64,000 nucleotides of DNA from Oscillatoria sp. CS-180 (GCF_028330965.1 NZ_JAQMUB010000066.1:56140-120139); one strand, 5' to 3'; counted from the stretch's first letter, positions 26,601 through 36,389 are shown. Made by a program: numbers and translations. Notes: a model not told the origin generated them from the sequence alone.

Positions 26601-28198
26601 GTAGCTATACCCAGTCCCCGATTCCCGTTGAGGAAATGCAGGAATGGGTAGAGCAGGCTGTGACCCAAATCCGTCAACAGCAGCCCAAAGCCGTGTTGGA
26701 AATTGGTTGTGGCACAGGACTGCTGCTGGCTCGAATTGCGCCTGAGTGCGATCGCTACTGGGGCACAGATTTTTCTGAAACGGCGCTCCGCCATATTCGA
26801 CAGTTACAGCAGACGCAGCCGGAGTTGGGGCATGTTGAGCTGCGGCATCGTTTGGCCGACAACTTTGAGGGGATCGAATCAGCTTACTTTGACACCATCG
26901 TCCTCAACTCAACGGTGCAGTACTTCCCCAGCATCGAATACCTGCTCAAAGTTTTAGAAGGGGCTATCCGGGTTGTGAAACCGGGCGGGTGCATCTTCGT
27001 GGGTGACGTGCGACATTTGCCGCTACTATCGGCGTTTCATGCTTCTGTGCAGTTTCATCAGGCTGCCGACTCTCTGCCGCTAAAACAGCTCCATCAGCGA
27101 GTGCAGCAAGGCTTAGAAAAGGAGAAGGAACTTGTCATCGACCCCGCGTTCTTTATGGCCCTGCAGCAGACGTTTCCGGCCATTCAGCGGGTCCACATTC
27201 AGCCCCAAGGCGGTCATTGTCATAACGAATTGACTCGGTTTCGTTACCAGGTGGTCTTAGAGATCGGTGAGGCAACGGCAACGACGGACAAGAAGGCTCA
27301 TGCGCCGGAAATTCCCTGGATCGATTGGTCAACAGATTGGGAGATGCCCCAAATTACTCAGCACTTGATGACAGATCACCCCTCGTTTGTCGGTATTCGA
27401 AATGTTGCCAATCAGCGGCTGGCTACCGAACCAGGAGTCCTGCACTATTTGAGGACGCCTGGTGAGCTGCAAACAGTTGGACAATTACGAGCCGCGATCG
27501 CTGACTCGCCGATACCGGGCGTGGACCCTCAGGCGCTATGGGATTTGAGTCAAGTCCTGCCCTATCAGGTTCACATCAGTTGGGCCGCAGGGCACCCCGA
27601 TGGGGCTTACGATGTGATTTTTCAACATCAGTCTCATTCTCAAGCGATCGTGTTTCCAGAAACGACGGCATCTCCCCGACTCTGGTCGAGCTATGGCAAC
27701 AATCCCCTGCAAGGTAACTGGAGTCAGGAACTGATCGCTCAAACTCGTCAGTTTTTGCGAGAAAAACTGCCCGAATATATGGTGCCGTCTACGTTTGTAT
27801 TTCTCGCTTCTCTGCCGTTAACGCCCAGCGGCAAGATTGACCGCCGCGCCCTGCCTGCTCCTGATTTATCTCGCAGTGATCTCACGACTCAGTTTGTTGC
27901 TCCCCGCACCGAAACCGAAAAAATTCTGGTGAGCATTTGGGCCGATGTGTTGGGCGTTGATCAGATTGGCGTCCACGATAATTTCTTTGACCTCGGAGGC
28001 CATTCGCTGATGGCAACCCAGGCAATCTCTCGGTTACGGTCAGCCTTTGGCATGGAGATTCCGCTGCGGAGCCTCTTTGATACGACGACCGTGGCCGAAC
28101 TTGCCGAGAAAATTGATACCCTGCGCTGGGCCGCTCAGGACATGAAAACCCCGCTGGATGATGGGAATGCCGCAGAGGAGGAGGTGGGAGAATTATGA
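23642..28198 (+). CDS. NRPS: C-A(aliphatic, Ile/Val-like)-N-methyltransferase-PCP
   Basis: A 1518-residue NRPS. The C domain (IYPLSPMQQGLLFH; HHLLMDG about residue 149) is the subtype seen after epimerases, fitting the D-Thr module upstream. The A domain gives D-A-F-F-L-G-C-T-F-K, closest to Ile/Val-type codes but not an exact match I know. Its A3 loop reads YTSGSTKQPKG, with Lys where Gly is nearly universal. Inserted after A8 is a class-I SAM methyltransferase (about 947-1216; VLEIGCGTG about 1018, VKPGG) of the usual NRPS N-methyltransferase type, so an N-methyl aliphatic residue is expected. A10 is PSGKID, then PCP (DNFFDLGGHSLMATQ about 1447). The C domain carries a 16-residue tandem duplication (24794-24889). 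The acidic C-terminus (EEEVGEL) is suited to the TubC-type docking domain of the next protein, whose ATG overlaps this stop by 4 nt. Confidence 0.92.
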   Translation: MTNVQSQNKRKNIESIYPLSPMQQGLLFHALDAPESGLYFEQLGCMLHGNLNVPMFRKAWQQVVDRHSILRTFFVWENRAKLLQVVRYQVELPWVEHTLAGEPAEVQQTRLQALLQADRDQAFDLKQAPLMRCTLIHLSDTTQYFVWSFHHLLMDGWCLSLVMREVVALYEANKRGQPISLETPHSYRDYITWLQQQDPAQAEKFWRQELRGMSSPTPLNVGSAGLGPLPQQHDYRTYEEQSFQLSEDNTAALRALLLQHHLTPNTLVQGVWGLLLSHYSGNPEVVFGATVNGRPPSLPGIESMIGLFVNTLPVRISVSWKTKLIPWLQQLQARQVEREQYVYSQLVDIQGWSDVPRSLPLFESILGFQNYPLDTSVFKWSDDLKIDSFRGLTLANQPNLEIDSLRGFTLVNYPLKVLAGLRHNLSVRVGYYANCFHPDTIARLLGHFRTLLEGIVAAPESRLVDLPLLTPSEQVQLRGDWRGCKADYSARCVHQVFEAQVAQTPDAIAVVHEDQSLTYAELNRRANQLAHYLRSLGVGPETCVGLSVGRSLEMVVGLLGILKAGGAYLPLDPTYPFERLSTMLQDAQPPVILTQERWLDELPAHWAQTLCLDADWEQFENESVENPEGDTISTNLAYLIYTSGSTKQPKGVAIDHRAINRLVLNTHYVTLTSRDRIAQASSISFDAATFEIWGALLNGAQLVIMPRDVLLSPHDCSAHLNQHKITTLFLTTALFNQIARAVPEAFQHLRYVLFGGEAVDPKWVRAVMEAGSPEQLTHCYGPTENTTFSSSYAIDSVPPDATTLPIGAAITNSEIYVLNSSLQMVPIGVPGELYVGGDGLARGYLNRPDLTAQTFIPHPFSSTPGARLYKTGDTVRYLPDGNLEFQGRIDLQVKVRGFRIEPGEVEAVLLKHPQVKGAAVVPQQDATDNTCLVAYVVPLEASPEDPRTTTEASQQEFITHWLELYEQTYGEDAVPWEQTLNLAGWNSSYTQSPIPVEEMQEWVEQAVTQIRQQQPKAVLEIGCGTGLLLARIAPECDRYWGTDFSETALRHIRQLQQTQPELGHVELRHRLADNFEGIESAYFDTIVLNSTVQYFPSIEYLLKVLEGAIRVVKPGGCIFVGDVRHLPLLSAFHASVQFHQAADSLPLKQLHQRVQQGLEKEKELVIDPAFFMALQQTFPAIQRVHIQPQGGHCHNELTRFRYQVVLEIGEATATTDKKAHAPEIPWIDWSTDWEMPQITQHLMTDHPSFVGIRNVANQRLATEPGVLHYLRTPGELQTVGQLRAAIADSPIPGVDPQALWDLSQVLPYQVHISWAAGHPDGAYDVIFQHQSHSQAIVFPETTASPRLWSSYGNNPLQGNWSQELIAQTRQFLREKLPEYMVPSTFVFLASLPLTPSGKIDRRALPAPDLSRSDLTTQFVAPRTETEKILVSIWADVLGVDQIGVHDNFFDLGGHSLMATQAISRLRSAFGMEIPLRSLFDTTTVAELAEKIDTLRWAAQDMKTPLDDGNAAEEEVGEL
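24794..24889 (+). repeat. 48-bp in-frame tandem duplication within a C domain
   Basis: Two adjacent 48-nt units encode KIDSFRGLTLANQPNL and EIDSLRGFTLVNYPLK. The homologous C domains in this window carry the segment only once (for example EIGDVRCLERDNLPLSL in the NRPS at 44385). The copies have diverged at many bases, so the duplication is not recent. Confidence 0.85.
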
Positions 28199-31100
28199 GA
28201 AGCCTCGATCAGCTGTTGTCCCATACGCGCCATTTAGGCGTCAAGCTTTGGGTTGAAGAGGAAAAGCTGCGCTATCGAGCGCCGAAGGGCGTATTGTCTT
28301 CAGATTTGAAGTCTGAGCTGAGCGATCGCAAGGACGAAATCCGGACCTTTTTGCAGCAAGCCCAACGGACGCTAGAGCAGGCATCGAATCCCATTGCGCC
28401 AGCTCCGAGAGATATTGATCTGCCCCTATCCTTTGCCCAGCAGCGGCTCTGGTTCTTAGACCAGCTCTCGGCAGGAAGAACGACGTATAACGAATCGCTA
28501 GCGCTCGAAATCGTGGGCCATTTGCAGGTCTCCGTTCTGCAAAAAAGCTTGATGACCGTGATGCAGCGACATGAAGTGCTGCGGACGAACTTCAAAGTGG
28601 TGAATGGTTCACCCGTTCAGGTGATTGCTTCAATGCCTCAGGTCCCGCTGTCCGTTGTTGATTTACAGGCCGTACCTGAGTCAATCCAGTCGGTGTTGAT
28701 GCCTCGTCTGGCGGCGGAAGAAGCAGACCGTCCTTTCGATCTCTCCAATGATCGGCTGTTGAGGTTCCTGCTGATTCAGCTAGAGGCTGACCGACAGGTC
28801 TTGGTGTTAACCATGCACCATATCGTCTCTGATGGATGGTCTATTGGCGTTCTGGTTCGAGAAGTCAGCGGACTCTACGAGGCCGTCTTAGCGGGGCAGC
28901 CTTCCCCGTTGCCAGAGCTGCCCATTCAGTATGCGGATTTTGCCTACTGGCAGCGGCAGTGGCTGCAAGGTGAAGTTCTGCAAAAGCATTTGACCTACTG
29001 GCAGCAGCAGCTTAGGGGAGCGCCCCAGCGGCTGACACTGCCAACCGATTATGCTCGTCCAGCCGTTCAAAAGTTTCGGGGGGCACGACTTGCGTTTGCC
29101 TTGCCTCAGGAATTGGCCAATCGGCTGCAAACTTTGAGCCAACAGTCAGACGTCACCTTATTTATGACCCTGCTGGCGGCTTTTGGGGTCTTACTCCAAC
29201 GGTATAGCGGTCAGGATGACCTCGTTATCGGCACGCCAATTGCCAATCGGAACCGACCTGAAATTGAGCCTCTTATTGGCTTCTTTATCAACACCCTGGC
29301 GCTTCGAATCCGGCTGCAAGAGACGTTGAGTTTTCAGGCGCTGCTCAGGCAGGTGCGACACGTCACCTTGGACGCCTACGCCCATCAGGATTTGCCCTTC
29401 GAGCAGGTGGTTGAGGCGATGCAGCCTGAGCGATCGCTGAGCCATGCCCCCCTTTTTCAAGTGGCGTTTGCCTTGCAAAATGCGCCTATCGATCGCCTAC
29501 AGTCACCCGGATTAACGTTTGCTCCCTTAGAAAAACCCAACGTCCACACCAAACTCGATCTGTTGCTGTCGATGCGGGAGACGGAAGCCGGCCTCAGCGG
29601 AGTGTGGGAGTACGATCGCGATCTGTTTGCGAGTGCAACCCTGGAACGGATGGCCACTCATTTTCAGTCGCTACTGGAGGCCATCGCGACGCATCCGGAC
29701 CGGAGTCTGTCAGACTTCACGCTCTTGAGTCCAGCGGAGCGGCAGCAAATTTTGGTGCAGTGGAATCAAACCCAGCGCAACTATCCGCCTTACCAGAGTA
29801 TTCATCAGCAGTTTGAAACCCATGCTGAACGGACTCCAGAGGCGATCGCAGTCGTTTTTGAGCAGCAGTGTCTCACCTACCAAGCTCTCGACGCCCGCGC
29901 TAATCAGCTTGCCCACCATCTTCGTGACTTAGGCGTTGGACCAGAGGACCTAGTAGGACTTTCGGTAGACCGTTCTCTTGACATGGTGATTGGTCTGCTG
30001 GGCATTCTCAAAGCTGGGGGGGCTTATGTTCCCATAGATCCTGACTATCCCCCAGAGCGTTTAGCCTTCATTCTCGAAGATGCTCAGCCGTCCGTCATTT
30101 TGACTCAAGCTCATGTGTTGGAGAGTTTACCCGCAGGTCAGAGTTCAGTTGTCTGTCTCGATCGAGACGGGTCAATCATCAGTCAGCAGCCTGTCAGCTC
30201 ACCTGAACACCCTGTTCAACCGGAGCAGCTGGCTTATGTCATTTATACCTCTGGCTCAACCGGAACGCCGAAAGGGGTTCTTCTCAATCATGGCGGGCTG
30301 TGCAATCTGGCCGCTACCCAGACCGAACTGTTTGCAGTGGGATCAGACAGTCGCATCCTCCAGTTTGCGTCACTGAATTTCGATGCATCCGTTTGGGAGA
30401 TTGTTATGGCATTGGGGTCAGGGGCGTCGCTGGTCTTAGCCAGTCCTGCAGCGCTGATGCCAGGCGAGGATTTGAGACGCACCCTAAGCACCCAGCGCAT
30501 CTCTCACATCACCCTGCCACCGTCTGCTCTCGCTCTGCTCAATCTCGAAGCATTACCGGCGCTGAGGCACGTGATTGTGGCCGGCGAAGCTTGTCCCATT
30601 GACCTAGCCCATCGTTGGTCCGAGGTCTATCAGGTTTGGAACGCCTATGGTCCGACTGAGGGAACGGTGTGTGCCACCATATCGCCGGTTCATCCAGAAG
30701 CACAATCACTGAGCATTGGTCGGGCGATCGCCAACACACAGGTTTATATCCTAAATAGACAGTTACAGCCTGTCCCGATAGGCGTCATAGGAGAGCTCTA
30801 TATCGGTGGGGCGGGGGTCGCTCGGGCCTATCTAAACCGCCCAGCACTCACGGCGGAGAAATTTGTGGCTAACCCGTTTGGCAGCGGACGGCTCTACAAA
30901 ACGGGAGATTCAGCTCGCTATCTGCCCGACGGCACAATTGATTTTGGGGGTCGCCTCGATCATCAGATCAAAATCCGGGGCTTCCGCATCGAACTGGGCG
31001 AGATTGAAGCGGTTCTCAACCGTCACGAACTTGTGCAGCACTGTGCCGTGATCGCTTGCGCAGTCTCCAGCGAGACCAAATATCTGGCTGCGTATGTGGT

Positions 31101-31656
31101 GAGCGATACGGAAAGCGATACGGAAAGCAATACGGAATTAGACAGCGGTGCCCTCAAAGCATTCCTGAGACAGCATCTGCCGGACTATATGGTGCCCAGC
31201 GTGTTTGTGCCTCTGGCTGCTTTACCGCTACTGCCGAACGGCAAGGTTGATCGCCAGGCACTTCCCGCTGTAGATCAGTCCATCGCTAGGACAACAACTC
31301 AGTTTGTGAAGCCTGAAAGTGCGCTGGAGAAGCAGTTGGCCGATATCTGGCAGTCGCTATTGCCGGTAGCTCAGGTCGGGGTTTACGACAGTTTCTTTGA
31401 CTTGGGCGGCAACTCCATGCTGCTTATTCAGATGCACTATGCCCTGCAGGAAAAGTTGAGCGTCTCGCTTTCTGTGGCAGATTTATTTGCCTATCCCACT
31501 CTGAGGGCTTTGAGCGACTATCTCTCGAAACGAGCCATTCAGCAGGATGTTCAGCCTGCAGAGCGAACGAGAAAGTCGCGTGCCAGTCGGACCCAAATCC
31601 GAACAGTCAGACAGCGCCAGCATCAGCTACGTCAGCACAGTCGCCTGAATCTTTGA
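28195..31656 (+). CDS. NRPS: TubC-type docking domain-C-A(Phe)-PCP
   Basis: An 1153-residue NRPS. The first ~60 residues (LLSHTRHLGVKLWVEEEKL, RYRAPKGVL, RKDEIRTFL) match the TubC N-terminal docking fold, which binds a short C-terminal tail on the upstream NRPS. A C domain for L-donors follows (LPLSFAQQRLWFLDQL; HHIVSDGWS about 208), then an A domain (YTSGSTGTPKG about 683, NGKVD about 1015) with D-A-W-T-I-A-A-V-C-K, the phenylalanine code, and a PCP with GGNS (about 1064). There is no epimerase. The last ~45 residues are rich in Arg and Gln (for example RTVRQRQHQLRQHSR), a tail also present on the other NRPS that hands over to a PKS here (44385-47642). The start overlaps the previous stop (ATGA); the next gene is the first PKS. 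Confidence 0.92.
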   Translation: MRSLDQLLSHTRHLGVKLWVEEEKLRYRAPKGVLSSDLKSELSDRKDEIRTFLQQAQRTLEQASNPIAPAPRDIDLPLSFAQQRLWFLDQLSAGRTTYNESLALEIVGHLQVSVLQKSLMTVMQRHEVLRTNFKVVNGSPVQVIASMPQVPLSVVDLQAVPESIQSVLMPRLAAEEADRPFDLSNDRLLRFLLIQLEADRQVLVLTMHHIVSDGWSIGVLVREVSGLYEAVLAGQPSPLPELPIQYADFAYWQRQWLQGEVLQKHLTYWQQQLRGAPQRLTLPTDYARPAVQKFRGARLAFALPQELANRLQTLSQQSDVTLFMTLLAAFGVLLQRYSGQDDLVIGTPIANRNRPEIEPLIGFFINTLALRIRLQETLSFQALLRQVRHVTLDAYAHQDLPFEQVVEAMQPERSLSHAPLFQVAFALQNAPIDRLQSPGLTFAPLEKPNVHTKLDLLLSMRETEAGLSGVWEYDRDLFASATLERMATHFQSLLEAIATHPDRSLSDFTLLSPAERQQILVQWNQTQRNYPPYQSIHQQFETHAERTPEAIAVVFEQQCLTYQALDARANQLAHHLRDLGVGPEDLVGLSVDRSLDMVIGLLGILKAGGAYVPIDPDYPPERLAFILEDAQPSVILTQAHVLESLPAGQSSVVCLDRDGSIISQQPVSSPEHPVQPEQLAYVIYTSGSTGTPKGVLLNHGGLCNLAATQTELFAVGSDSRILQFASLNFDASVWEIVMALGSGASLVLASPAALMPGEDLRRTLSTQRISHITLPPSALALLNLEALPALRHVIVAGEACPIDLAHRWSEVYQVWNAYGPTEGTVCATISPVHPEAQSLSIGRAIANTQVYILNRQLQPVPIGVIGELYIGGAGVARAYLNRPALTAEKFVANPFGSGRLYKTGDSARYLPDGTIDFGGRLDHQIKIRGFRIELGEIEAVLNRHELVQHCAVIACAVSSETKYLAAYVVSDTESDTESNTELDSGALKAFLRQHLPDYMVPSVFVPLAALPLLPNGKVDRQALPAVDQSIARTTTQFVKPESALEKQLADIWQSLLPVAQVGVYDSFFDLGGNSMLLIQMHYALQEKLSVSLSVADLFAYPTLRALSDYLSKRAIQQDVQPAERTRKSRASRTQIRTVRQRQHQLRQHSRLNL
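31102..31137 (+). repeat. Three 12-bp tandem repeats in an A-domain linker
   Basis: AGCGATACGGAA is present three times (the third copy has AGCAATACGGAA), encoding Ser-Asp-Thr-Glu repeats just before the C-terminal A subdomain of the Phe NRPS. This is a typical slippage repeat in a tolerant loop. Confidence 0.85.
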
Positions 31657-31676
31657 AGAGGGAGCCGCAAACACTC

Positions 31677-34600
31677 ATGCACACACACGATCAGAGCAAC
31701 GTTGAGGAGACAACCCAAGATATCAGTGCCGATATTGCGATTGTGGCAATGTCGGGTCGGTTTCCAGGAGCCGAAACCATTGATCAGTTTTGGCAAAACT
31801 TAGCTGCTGGGATAGAGTCGGTGACCTTCTTCTCAGATGAGGAGCTGCTAGAAGCTGGCATCGATGCTGCTGTTCTGCAAAATCCGAATTACGTCAAGGC
31901 CAATACGGTCTTAGAAAACATTGAGCAGTTTGATGCGAATTTTTTCGACATCTCTCCGCGTGAGGCAGAGGTCTTAGATCCACAGCAGCGACTGTTTTTG
32001 GAGTGTTCGTGGGAAGCGCTTGAGCTGGCTGGGTATGATCCACAGCGCTATCCAGGCGTCATTGGAGTGTATGCGGGCGTCGGGATCAATCGGTACTTGC
32101 TCTACAACTTGAGTCAGCACCCAGAGCTGATGGAGGCGATCGGGTTCTATCAACTATTGCTGAATAGCGATAAGGACTTTTTGCCCAGTCGAGTTGCCTA
32201 CAAGCTCAATCTCACCGGTGCGGCAGTGGGTGTTCAAACGGCCTGTTCCAGCTCTTTAGTCGCGATTCATCTTGCCTGTCAGAGTCTTCTGAACGGAGAA
32301 ACCGATATGGTTCTGGCTGGGGGAGCGACAATTCGTATTCCCCATATGGGCGGCTATTTTTATCAAGAGGGGATGATCATGTCTCCCGATGGTCATTGCC
32401 GTGCCTTTGATGCCAAAGCGCAGGGCACCGTCGGCGGCAGCGGCACCGCGATCGTATTGCTCAAGCGGCTACAGGATGCGATCGCCGATGGAGATGAGTG
32501 CTATGCCGTCATCAAAGGATCTGCCATCAACAATGATGGTTCCTTCAAAATGAGCTACACCGCTCCTGGGGTCGAAGGTCAGGCAGCCGTGATTGCAGAG
32601 GCGCTGACCGTCGCTGAGGTAGAGGCCGACAGCATTAGCTACATTGAGGCCCACGGCACGGGAACAGAACTGGGGGATCCAATCGAGGTGGCGGCGCTGA
32701 ATCAGGTCTTTCGGCGGCGGACGGATCAACGACATTTCTGCGCGATCGGTTCGCTCAAAACCAATCTAGGCCATATGGATACGGCGGCGGGAGCGGCTGG
32801 CCTCATCAAAACGGCACTCTCGCTCAAGCATCAGAAACTTCCTCCCAGCCTCAACTTCGAAGCGCCTAATCCTAGAATCGACTTCGCCAATAGTCCTTTC
32901 TATGTCAACCATCAATTGACCGATTGGCCGAGTAGCACTGTTCCCCGACGAGCTGGCGTGAGTTCCTTCGGCATTGGCGGCACGAACGCTCACATCATTG
33001 TAGAAGAAGCTCCACCAAGAGAACCTTCTGGTCCCTCGCGCCCTCATCAGCTATTGCTGTTATCGGCCAAAACGGCCTCCGCTCTGGAAACAGCAACGGC
33101 CAATCTGGCTCGACATCTACAGCAACAGCCAGCAGCGAATTTAGCTGATGTCTCTTATACGCTGAGTTGTGGGCGTCAAGCGTTTGACTATCGGCGGATG
33201 CTGGTTTGTCAGGATACTGCTCAGGCTGTTCAGACGTTAACGGCCTTTGAGACCACCGGGGTGAACCCCCGATCCATCAGTCGTGAAGTCAGTCCGGTCG
33301 TCTTTTTGTTTCCGGGGCAAGGATCTCAGTATGTCAATATGGGGCGGCAGCTTTATGAAGACGAGCCTCTATTTCGAGAACAGATTGATTACTGCGCTGA
33401 GTGGCTTCGGCCTCAACTTCAACTGGATTTGCGTCAGCTTCTCTATCCAAAATCTGTTGACCGATCTGCTGCAGAAGCACGCTTGCAAGAAACCGCGATC
33501 GCTCAGCCGACTCTATTTGTCGTGGAGTATGCCTTAGCCCAGCTTTGGTTATCTTGGGGCATCACGCCCACGGCCATGATAGGACACAGCATTGGGGAAT
33601 ATGTGGCAGCCTGTCTAGCTGGGGTGTTCAGCCTAGAAGACGGTTTGGGTCTAGTCGCGACGCGGGGCCAGATGATGCAGTCGTTGCCAGCAGGGGCCAT
33701 GCTCGCTGTTCCTCTGTCAGCCGCTGAGATCGAGCCACTCCTACATCAAGACGCCAATGGGACAGACCCATTGGCGATCGCAGCCCTCAATGAACCTCAT
33801 CGATGTGTGGTTTCGGGAACTCCCGAGGCGATCGCGGCCTTTGCGCAAACGTTGACCGACCAAGCCATCGAGTTTCGTCGTCTGCATACCTCCCATGCCT
33901 TTCATTCGCCGATGATGGAACCCATTTTGGACCCGTTTCGGCAGCGCTGTCAGCAGATTAGCCTGCATCCACCGACACTGCCCTATATTTCCAATCTCAC
34001 GGGCACCTGGGTCACGACCGAGCAGCCGACCGATCCGGACTATTGGGTGCAACACCTACGCCGTCCTGTACAGTTTGCGGCGGGCCTTGACCAACTGTGT
34101 CGAGAGGTTGATCGTCCGCCCATTTGGTTGGAAGTTGGGCCAGGGCGGACCCTCAGTACCTTGGTACGGCGCAATCCTGCAAGTCAAGAGGGTGTAGCCA
34201 TTACCTGCTTACGGCATCCGCAGGAAACTAAATCCGACGTTGCGACGTTGCTGACAGCTCTAGGGCAGCTTTGGCTGAATGGCGTCGCCATCGACTGGTC
34301 AGCCGTCTATGCCCATGAACGCCGCCATCGGCTACCGTTACCCACCTATCCCTTTGAGCGTCAGCGATATTGGGTCGATTCTTCCCTGACGGCATATGCT
34401 GATCCAAAACGTGTTGATCAAAAGACGCCGGTATCCGAGTGGTTTTATCTCCCGTCTTGGAGACAGTTGCCGCTGCCGCTCCCAACGGAGCGCGATCGCG
34501 CTCAAACTATCTTGATCTTCTCCGATGGCTCTGACTGGGCCAATGCCCTAATTGACCGGTTCACACGGCTAGATTTCACCGTGATTCAGGTTCGGGTTGA

Positions 34601-36389
34601 TGATGCCTTCAGCATCGTTGATGACCATTGCTACCAGCTCAATCCCCAGCAGCGAGAGGACTACGACCACCTAATACAAACCTTGCAATCCCAGGAGCAG
34701 CTGCCGGACAAAGTGCTGCATCTATGGCCACTTGCCGCAGATGCCCCGTCCGCAGACAGTCTGAGTCTGTCTTGCTTTGAGTCATCTCAACTGCTTGGCT
34801 TTTACAGCCTCCTCTTTTTTGCGCAAGCTTGGGGACAGCAGGTGTTTACGCAAACCTGCGACATCATCACGATCGCGCAAAATCTACAAAGCGTCACCGG
34901 CGAAGAGGCTTTAGATCCCTTCCAAGCGCTGTTATTAGGGCCAGTTTTGACCATTCCTCAAGAAAACCTCAGCCTGACCTGTCGCTGTGTCGATATTTTG
35001 CCCTCGGCGATTGAGTCAAGCCCATCGTCCTTAATGGAAACCCTGATTAAGGAGGTGCAGGCTAGCGTTCCAGATCGGGCCATTGCCTATCGAGGTAATC
35101 AGCGTTGGGTTCAGGGCTTCGAACCCTTTCCCTTACCGCTTCAAGAACACCCTCCTAAGCATCCCGTTCCACTGGGACTACGACATCAAGGGGTCTATCT
35201 AATCACAGGTGGACTGGGCAATGTGGGCTATTTACTCGCGGAGCATTTGGCCCAGCAGGTGCAAGCACGGCTCGTTTTAGTGAGTCGTCAGGCGCTCCCC
35301 TCACGGCAAGACTGGCCTCAATACCTCTCCTCGTCAGAGTCAGAACCAGATTCAGCTCAGGCTTCCATTCGGCAGAAAATTGAGAAAGTCCAGCGATTAG
35401 AGGCGTTAGGTGCTGAGGTCCTGAGTCTACAAGCGGATGTTTCTGATGCTATCCAGATGGCAGCGGTGCTGGAAAAAACTCATACCCATTTTGGTCCCCT
35501 CAACGGGGTCATCCATGCCGCTGCTGTCTTGACCTGGGGTGAAACGTTCAATGCCATCAACCACATCACCCCTGAGCAGTGCCAAAAGCAGTTTCAGCCC
35601 AAAGTTCAAGGGACTCTCGTTTTGAGTAATCTACTTAAAAATTACGCCCTAGACTTCTGCGTTTTGACATCCTCTCTGGCGTCCGTTTTGGGTGGATTGG
35701 GCTATGTCTCCTACACGGCGGCCAATAGCTTTTTGGATACGTTTGTGCGACGGCATAACCAGCTTTGCGGCAGCAATTGGCTCAGCCTCAACTGGGACGG
35801 CTGGCAGCAGCGTCAGGGGGGCGAACCCTCCCAGTCCGGTGCGGGAGATGAGCTAGCGGCACTGGCGATCGCCCCCCAAGAAGGAATTCAAGCCTTTGAC
35901 GCCGTGTTGGCGAGTCAGATTACCCCCCAGGTATTGATCTCGGCCACGCCATTGAAATCCCGTATCGATAAATGGATAAAAATGAGTCAGCGGGCTACCC
36001 AGCGCTCAGTGTCAACGGCAGCAGCCAGCCGAGAAGGGTTACCCAATTACCAGGCGCCTCGTAACCAAATAGAAGCCAACATCGCCGCCATTTTCCAATC
36101 TCTGCTGGGGATTGACCAGATAGGCATCAACGATAGCTTTTTCGATCTGGGGGGAGATTCTCTCGTTGGCATGCGACTGGTGACCAACCTCAGACAGACA
36201 TTTGCCGTTGACCTGCCAATTGTCGCGATTTTTGATTCCCCCACCATTGCGCACCTGGCGGCCATTATTCAGCAAAAGCAGCAGCCTCAATCGGAATCAA
36301 CGCTCTCTGAGCTTGACGCGATCAGCGACATTTTGGAGCAGGTGGAAGCGCTCTCTGAAGAGGAGGTCAGTGCCCTCAGTGAAGGGTGA
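31677..36389 (+). CDS. Type I PKS module: KS-AT-KR-ACP
   Basis: A modular polyketide synthase of about 1570 residues. KS: active-site Cys190 in QTACSSSLVAIH, with EAHGTGTELGDP and NLGHMDTAAG carrying the two His. AT (about 540-810): GHSIGEY and HAFH, the malonyl-CoA pattern. KR (about 1168-1371): GGLGNVG, and Tyr in the SYTAANSF segment. ACP: DSFFDLGGDSLVGMRL about 1485. There is no DH, ER or C-methyltransferase. It should add two carbons to the Phe from the preceding NRPS and reduce the ketone, giving a 4-amino-3-hydroxy-5-phenylpentanoyl (statine-like) unit. I chose ATG 31677 (GAGGGAG at 31658-31664); a TTG at 31653 overlapping the previous stop is also possible. The acidic C-terminal segment ending in ALSEEEVSALSEG is a likely docking tail for the next NRPS. 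Confidence 0.92.
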   Translation: MHTHDQSNVEETTQDISADIAIVAMSGRFPGAETIDQFWQNLAAGIESVTFFSDEELLEAGIDAAVLQNPNYVKANTVLENIEQFDANFFDISPREAEVLDPQQRLFLECSWEALELAGYDPQRYPGVIGVYAGVGINRYLLYNLSQHPELMEAIGFYQLLLNSDKDFLPSRVAYKLNLTGAAVGVQTACSSSLVAIHLACQSLLNGETDMVLAGGATIRIPHMGGYFYQEGMIMSPDGHCRAFDAKAQGTVGGSGTAIVLLKRLQDAIADGDECYAVIKGSAINNDGSFKMSYTAPGVEGQAAVIAEALTVAEVEADSISYIEAHGTGTELGDPIEVAALNQVFRRRTDQRHFCAIGSLKTNLGHMDTAAGAAGLIKTALSLKHQKLPPSLNFEAPNPRIDFANSPFYVNHQLTDWPSSTVPRRAGVSSFGIGGTNAHIIVEEAPPREPSGPSRPHQLLLLSAKTASALETATANLARHLQQQPAANLADVSYTLSCGRQAFDYRRMLVCQDTAQAVQTLTAFETTGVNPRSISREVSPVVFLFPGQGSQYVNMGRQLYEDEPLFREQIDYCAEWLRPQLQLDLRQLLYPKSVDRSAAEARLQETAIAQPTLFVVEYALAQLWLSWGITPTAMIGHSIGEYVAACLAGVFSLEDGLGLVATRGQMMQSLPAGAMLAVPLSAAEIEPLLHQDANGTDPLAIAALNEPHRCVVSGTPEAIAAFAQTLTDQAIEFRRLHTSHAFHSPMMEPILDPFRQRCQQISLHPPTLPYISNLTGTWVTTEQPTDPDYWVQHLRRPVQFAAGLDQLCREVDRPPIWLEVGPGRTLSTLVRRNPASQEGVAITCLRHPQETKSDVATLLTALGQLWLNGVAIDWSAVYAHERRHRLPLPTYPFERQRYWVDSSLTAYADPKRVDQKTPVSEWFYLPSWRQLPLPLPTERDRAQTILIFSDGSDWANALIDRFTRLDFTVIQVRVDDAFSIVDDHCYQLNPQQREDYDHLIQTLQSQEQLPDKVLHLWPLAADAPSADSLSLSCFESSQLLGFYSLLFFAQAWGQQVFTQTCDIITIAQNLQSVTGEEALDPFQALLLGPVLTIPQENLSLTCRCVDILPSAIESSPSSLMETLIKEVQASVPDRAIAYRGNQRWVQGFEPFPLPLQEHPPKHPVPLGLRHQGVYLITGGLGNVGYLLAEHLAQQVQARLVLVSRQALPSRQDWPQYLSSSESEPDSAQASIRQKIEKVQRLEALGAEVLSLQADVSDAIQMAAVLEKTHTHFGPLNGVIHAAAVLTWGETFNAINHITPEQCQKQFQPKVQGTLVLSNLLKNYALDFCVLTSSLASVLGGLGYVSYTAANSFLDTFVRRHNQLCGSNWLSLNWDGWQQRQGGEPSQSGAGDELAALAIAPQEGIQAFDAVLASQITPQVLISATPLKSRIDKWIKMSQRATQRSVSTAAASREGLPNYQAPRNQIEANIAAIFQSLLGIDQIGINDSFFDLGGDSLVGMRLVTNLRQTFAVDLPIVAIFDSPTIAHLAAIIQQKQQPQSESTLSELDAISDILEQVEALSEEEVSALSEG

